Shown here one piece after another: positions 47,174-48,842 of a stretch of DNA of 48,842 nucleotides. The translations under genes and the position numbers were made by a program. This DNA comes from an uncultured Bacteroides sp. Lineage in GTDB: Bacteria; Bacteroidota; Bacteroidia; Bacteroidales; Bacteroidaceae. Within the stretch, counting starts at the first letter, position 1. The number at the start of each line of letters is the position of its first letter. The stretch spans positions 1 to 48,842 of the forward strand of contig CAMFND010000068.1 in the NCBI GenBank assembly GCA_945965395.1, read 5' to 3'. Under the pieces are notes generated by a model, which was given only the letters and a program-made list of their open reading frames with translations, was not told the origin of the DNA and made no database searches.

Positions 47174-48343
47174 ATGTTGACTCAAATCATAAATGGGCAT
47201 ATTCTTACCCCACAAGGATGGTTGAAAGACGGCTCTGTCCTCATTAGCGACGGAAAAATTCTGGAAGTAACCAACAGCGACCTGGCTGTTATCGGTGCAA
47301 CGGTAATTGATGCCAAAGGCATGTATATCGTACCAGGATTCGTAAGCATGCACGCACACGGAGGAGCCGGACACGATTTTACAGAAGGTACTACCGAAGC
47401 TTTTCAGAAAGCTACACAAGCTCACCTGGCCCACGGAGCAACTTCTATCTTCCCCACACTAAGTTCTACCAGCTTTGATAATATCAAAAGCGCAGTAGCT
47501 ACATGTGAAGAACTAATGAAAGCACCCGAAAGTATCATTCAGGGTCTTCATATTGAAGGTCCGTACCTCAATAAGAAAATGGCCGGAGCACAGTGGGAAG
47601 AGTTCCTGAAAGAGCCAGACCCGGAAGAATACATTCCCTTGCTGGAAAGCACACAGTGCATCAAGCGCTGGGACATCAGCCCGGAGCTTCCTGGAGGACA
47701 TGATTTCGCAAGATACACTCGCTCTAAAGGCATTCTGACTGCAGTCACTCACACTGAAGCCGAATATCCGGAAATCAAGGCTGCATTCGAAGCCGGATTC
47801 ACTCACGCCGCACATTTCTACAATGCAATGCCGGGATTCCACAAACGCCGTGAATATAAATATGAAGGTACAGTAGAAAGTGTATACCTGACAGACGGAA
47901 TGAGCGTAGAAGTGATTGCCGACGGTATACATCTACCTGCTACTATTCTGAAATTGGTTTACAAGCTCAAAGGAGTAGAGCAAACCTGTCTGGTTACCGA
48001 CGCTCTTAAATATGCAGCCAATGAGGGAGGAGTCATCGATGATCCAAAATATATTATAGAAAACGGAGTATGTAAATTAGCCGACCACTCTTCATTGGCA
48101 GGAAGTCTGGCAACCATGGATGTATTGATTCAAACCATGGTGAAAAAAGCCGCCATCCCATTGGCCGATGCTGTTCGTATGGCTTCCGAGACTCCAGCCA
48201 AGCTTATTGGCATCGAGTCACACAAAGGAACTCTCCAGAAGGGAAAAGATGCCGACATTGTTATTCTTGACAAAGACATCAATGTACGCTGCGTATTCTC
48301 TCATGGAAAAATTGTGGAAGGCACCAATACAATGATTCACTAA
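47174..48343 (+). CDS. nagA: N-acetylglucosamine-6-phosphate deacetylase (copy 2)
   Basis: This second NagA-type enzyme (389 residues) is a tandem paralogue of the gene just upstream. The two match closely at the start (MLTQIIN..ILTPQGWLKDGSV) and in the GFHKRREYKYEGTVES block. It keeps the usual HIEGPYLN, TAVTHTEAEY, THAAHFYNAMPGF and LVTDAL. Differences around HAHGGAGHDF and HIEGP suggest the two may differ in substrate or regulation. They share one transcript ending at 48410. Confidence 0.92.
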   Translation: MLTQIINGHILTPQGWLKDGSVLISDGKILEVTNSDLAVIGATVIDAKGMYIVPGFVSMHAHGGAGHDFTEGTTEAFQKATQAHLAHGATSIFPTLSSTSFDNIKSAVATCEELMKAPESIIQGLHIEGPYLNKKMAGAQWEEFLKEPDPEEYIPLLESTQCIKRWDISPELPGGHDFARYTRSKGILTAVTHTEAEYPEIKAAFEAGFTHAAHFYNAMPGFHKRREYKYEGTVESVYLTDGMSVEVIADGIHLPATILKLVYKLKGVEQTCLVTDALKYAANEGGVIDDPKYIIENGVCKLADHSSLAGSLATMDVLIQTMVKKAAIPLADAVRMASETPAKLIGIESHKGTLQKGKDADIVILDKDINVRCVFSHGKIVEGTNTMIH

Positions 48344-48380
48344 CCTAACCTAATTATATTATAGAAATCAATCAAGAATT

Positions 48381-48410
48381 CCCTGGACTGTGAAGTCCGG
48401 GGATTTTTTT
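48381..48410 (+). terminator. Terminator after the nagA pair
   Basis: A 9-bp stem CCCTGGACT/AGTCCGGGG with one wobble and a 4-nt loop, then seven T residues. Confidence 0.88.
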
Positions 48411-48797
48411 ATCCTTATACTTTAGAAAAAAAAGTTGGCACAATACAGCCTTCCATCTCCCCCTCCATAGTGTCTTCTACATTCCACCAAACATGTCAGA
48501 AAGTCCTAGAAGGACAACAACCCTATGGCGAATAAATATATCTTCAGTATGGTTCCCTTTTCAGACTAATTTTCGTAGGTTTTAAGCGCATCTGAAAGTT
48601 CCGGTGAAGAATGACTCTCCTTTCCGGAGAAAACGTCTCCAGGCGCATTTCTGAAGGCCGTCCGGGTGAGCAGAAAGGGAACAAAAGATAGCAAGAGGAA
48701 AAGGAAGGAAAAAAAGAAAGAATCCGGCAGCAAAAAGAAGAAGCGGCCTGCCGCGGAAAGTGCGGACGCAGGCGCAGACACACGGACAGTATGGATA
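48411..48797. other. Stretch without a convincing gene
   Basis: About 390 bases of mixed, purine-rich sequence. On the plus strand one frame reads as a lysine-rich run (KRKRKEKKKESGSKKKKRPA) but has no ATG, begins right after a stop, and runs into the terminator at the end, so it is unlikely to be a gene. The three minus-strand frames here are shadows of the same purine-rich sequence. Confidence 0.5.
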
Positions 48798-48830
48798 CAA
48801 AAAAACCCTGAAGTATCTCTACCTCAGGGT
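48798..48830 (-). terminator. Terminator of a minus-strand gene beyond the right edge
   Basis: The stem ACCCTGA/TCAGGGT (48805-48811 with 48824-48830) is followed on the minus strand by seven T residues. It predicts a gene entering from the right. Confidence 0.75.
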
Positions 48831-48842
48831 CTCTGTTAAAAC

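Noticed and set aside
48544..48800. Three minus-strand frames of 71-79 residues rich in Phe, Ser, Leu and Cys
   Set aside because: They overlap each other in all frames of a purine-rich stretch, with no start signal; low-complexity shadow.

Overview
The window looks like a chromosomal segment of a gut Bacteroidaceae species (Bacteroides or Phocaeicola type). The basis is the gene content: a Bacteroidota-style dcw cluster with the order rsmH-ftsL-ftsI-murE-mraY-murD-ftsW-murG-murC-ftsQ-ftsA-ftsZ, an ECF sigma/FecR pair, and a glycine-lipid glsB/glsA pair. Bacteroidota promoters (TTG, about 19-20 nt, then TAnnTTTG) also recur in front of many genes. The genus is an inference; no 16S gene is present.

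Layout. (1) 1-2000: a FecR-type anti-sigma factor and its ECF sigma factor, on the minus strand and cut off from whatever lies left of the window. (2) 2000-2330: a gene-free stretch holding a 21-bp-period array of near-palindromes. (3) 2335-6754: the minus-strand set dut - TPR lipoprotein - DUF4292 lipoprotein - EnvC/LytM-like protein, linked by short gaps and ATGA overlaps. (4) 6894-10071: a dNTP triphosphohydrolase (plus), then convergent glsB and glsA (minus). (5) 10336-25283: the cell-wall and division cluster, followed by a YqeY-family gene and a strong terminator. (6) 25862-27104: recO and an unrecognised small protein that looks like a stand-alone pair of ACT domains. (7) 27388-32876: tRNA-Glu with rpsT, gyrB, and a DPE2-like 4-alpha-glucanotransferase. 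(8) 32882-38156: an exported thioredoxin, then an AT-rich two-gene island, then a DUF2795 gene. (9) 38219-45653: cobalamin adenosyltransferase, methyltransferase, ferritin, membrane acyltransferase, tRNA-Leu, der, era, fabH, rpmF and a YceD-family gene, all on the minus strand. (10) 45986-48343: two tandem nagA paralogues (plus). The last 430 bases hold no convincing gene, only the terminator of a gene entering from the right.

The most notable region is 33575-37958. Two overlapping genes encode a 504-residue helical protein of unknown family and a 793-residue protein with two phospholipase-D-type nuclease half-sites. The pair is visibly AT-richer than its surroundings. It is bracketed by an exact 26-bp direct repeat (33575-33600 and 37933-37958). 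That repeat is the 3' end of the DUF2795 gene, and each copy has its own diverged but homologous terminator hairpin. A second, imperfect 30-bp direct repeat lies just inside each border. This is what a site-specifically inserted cassette at the 3' end of a small gene would look like, although no integrase is present. A role in phage or plasmid defence is an inference from the nuclease fold and the context.

Most of the rest is housekeeping: lipid II synthesis and septation, dNTP pool control (dut, dgt), DNA repair and topology (recO, gyrB), ribosome biogenesis (rpsT, rpmF, der, era), fatty acid initiation (fabH), membrane glycine lipids (glsAB) and amino sugar catabolism (nagA).
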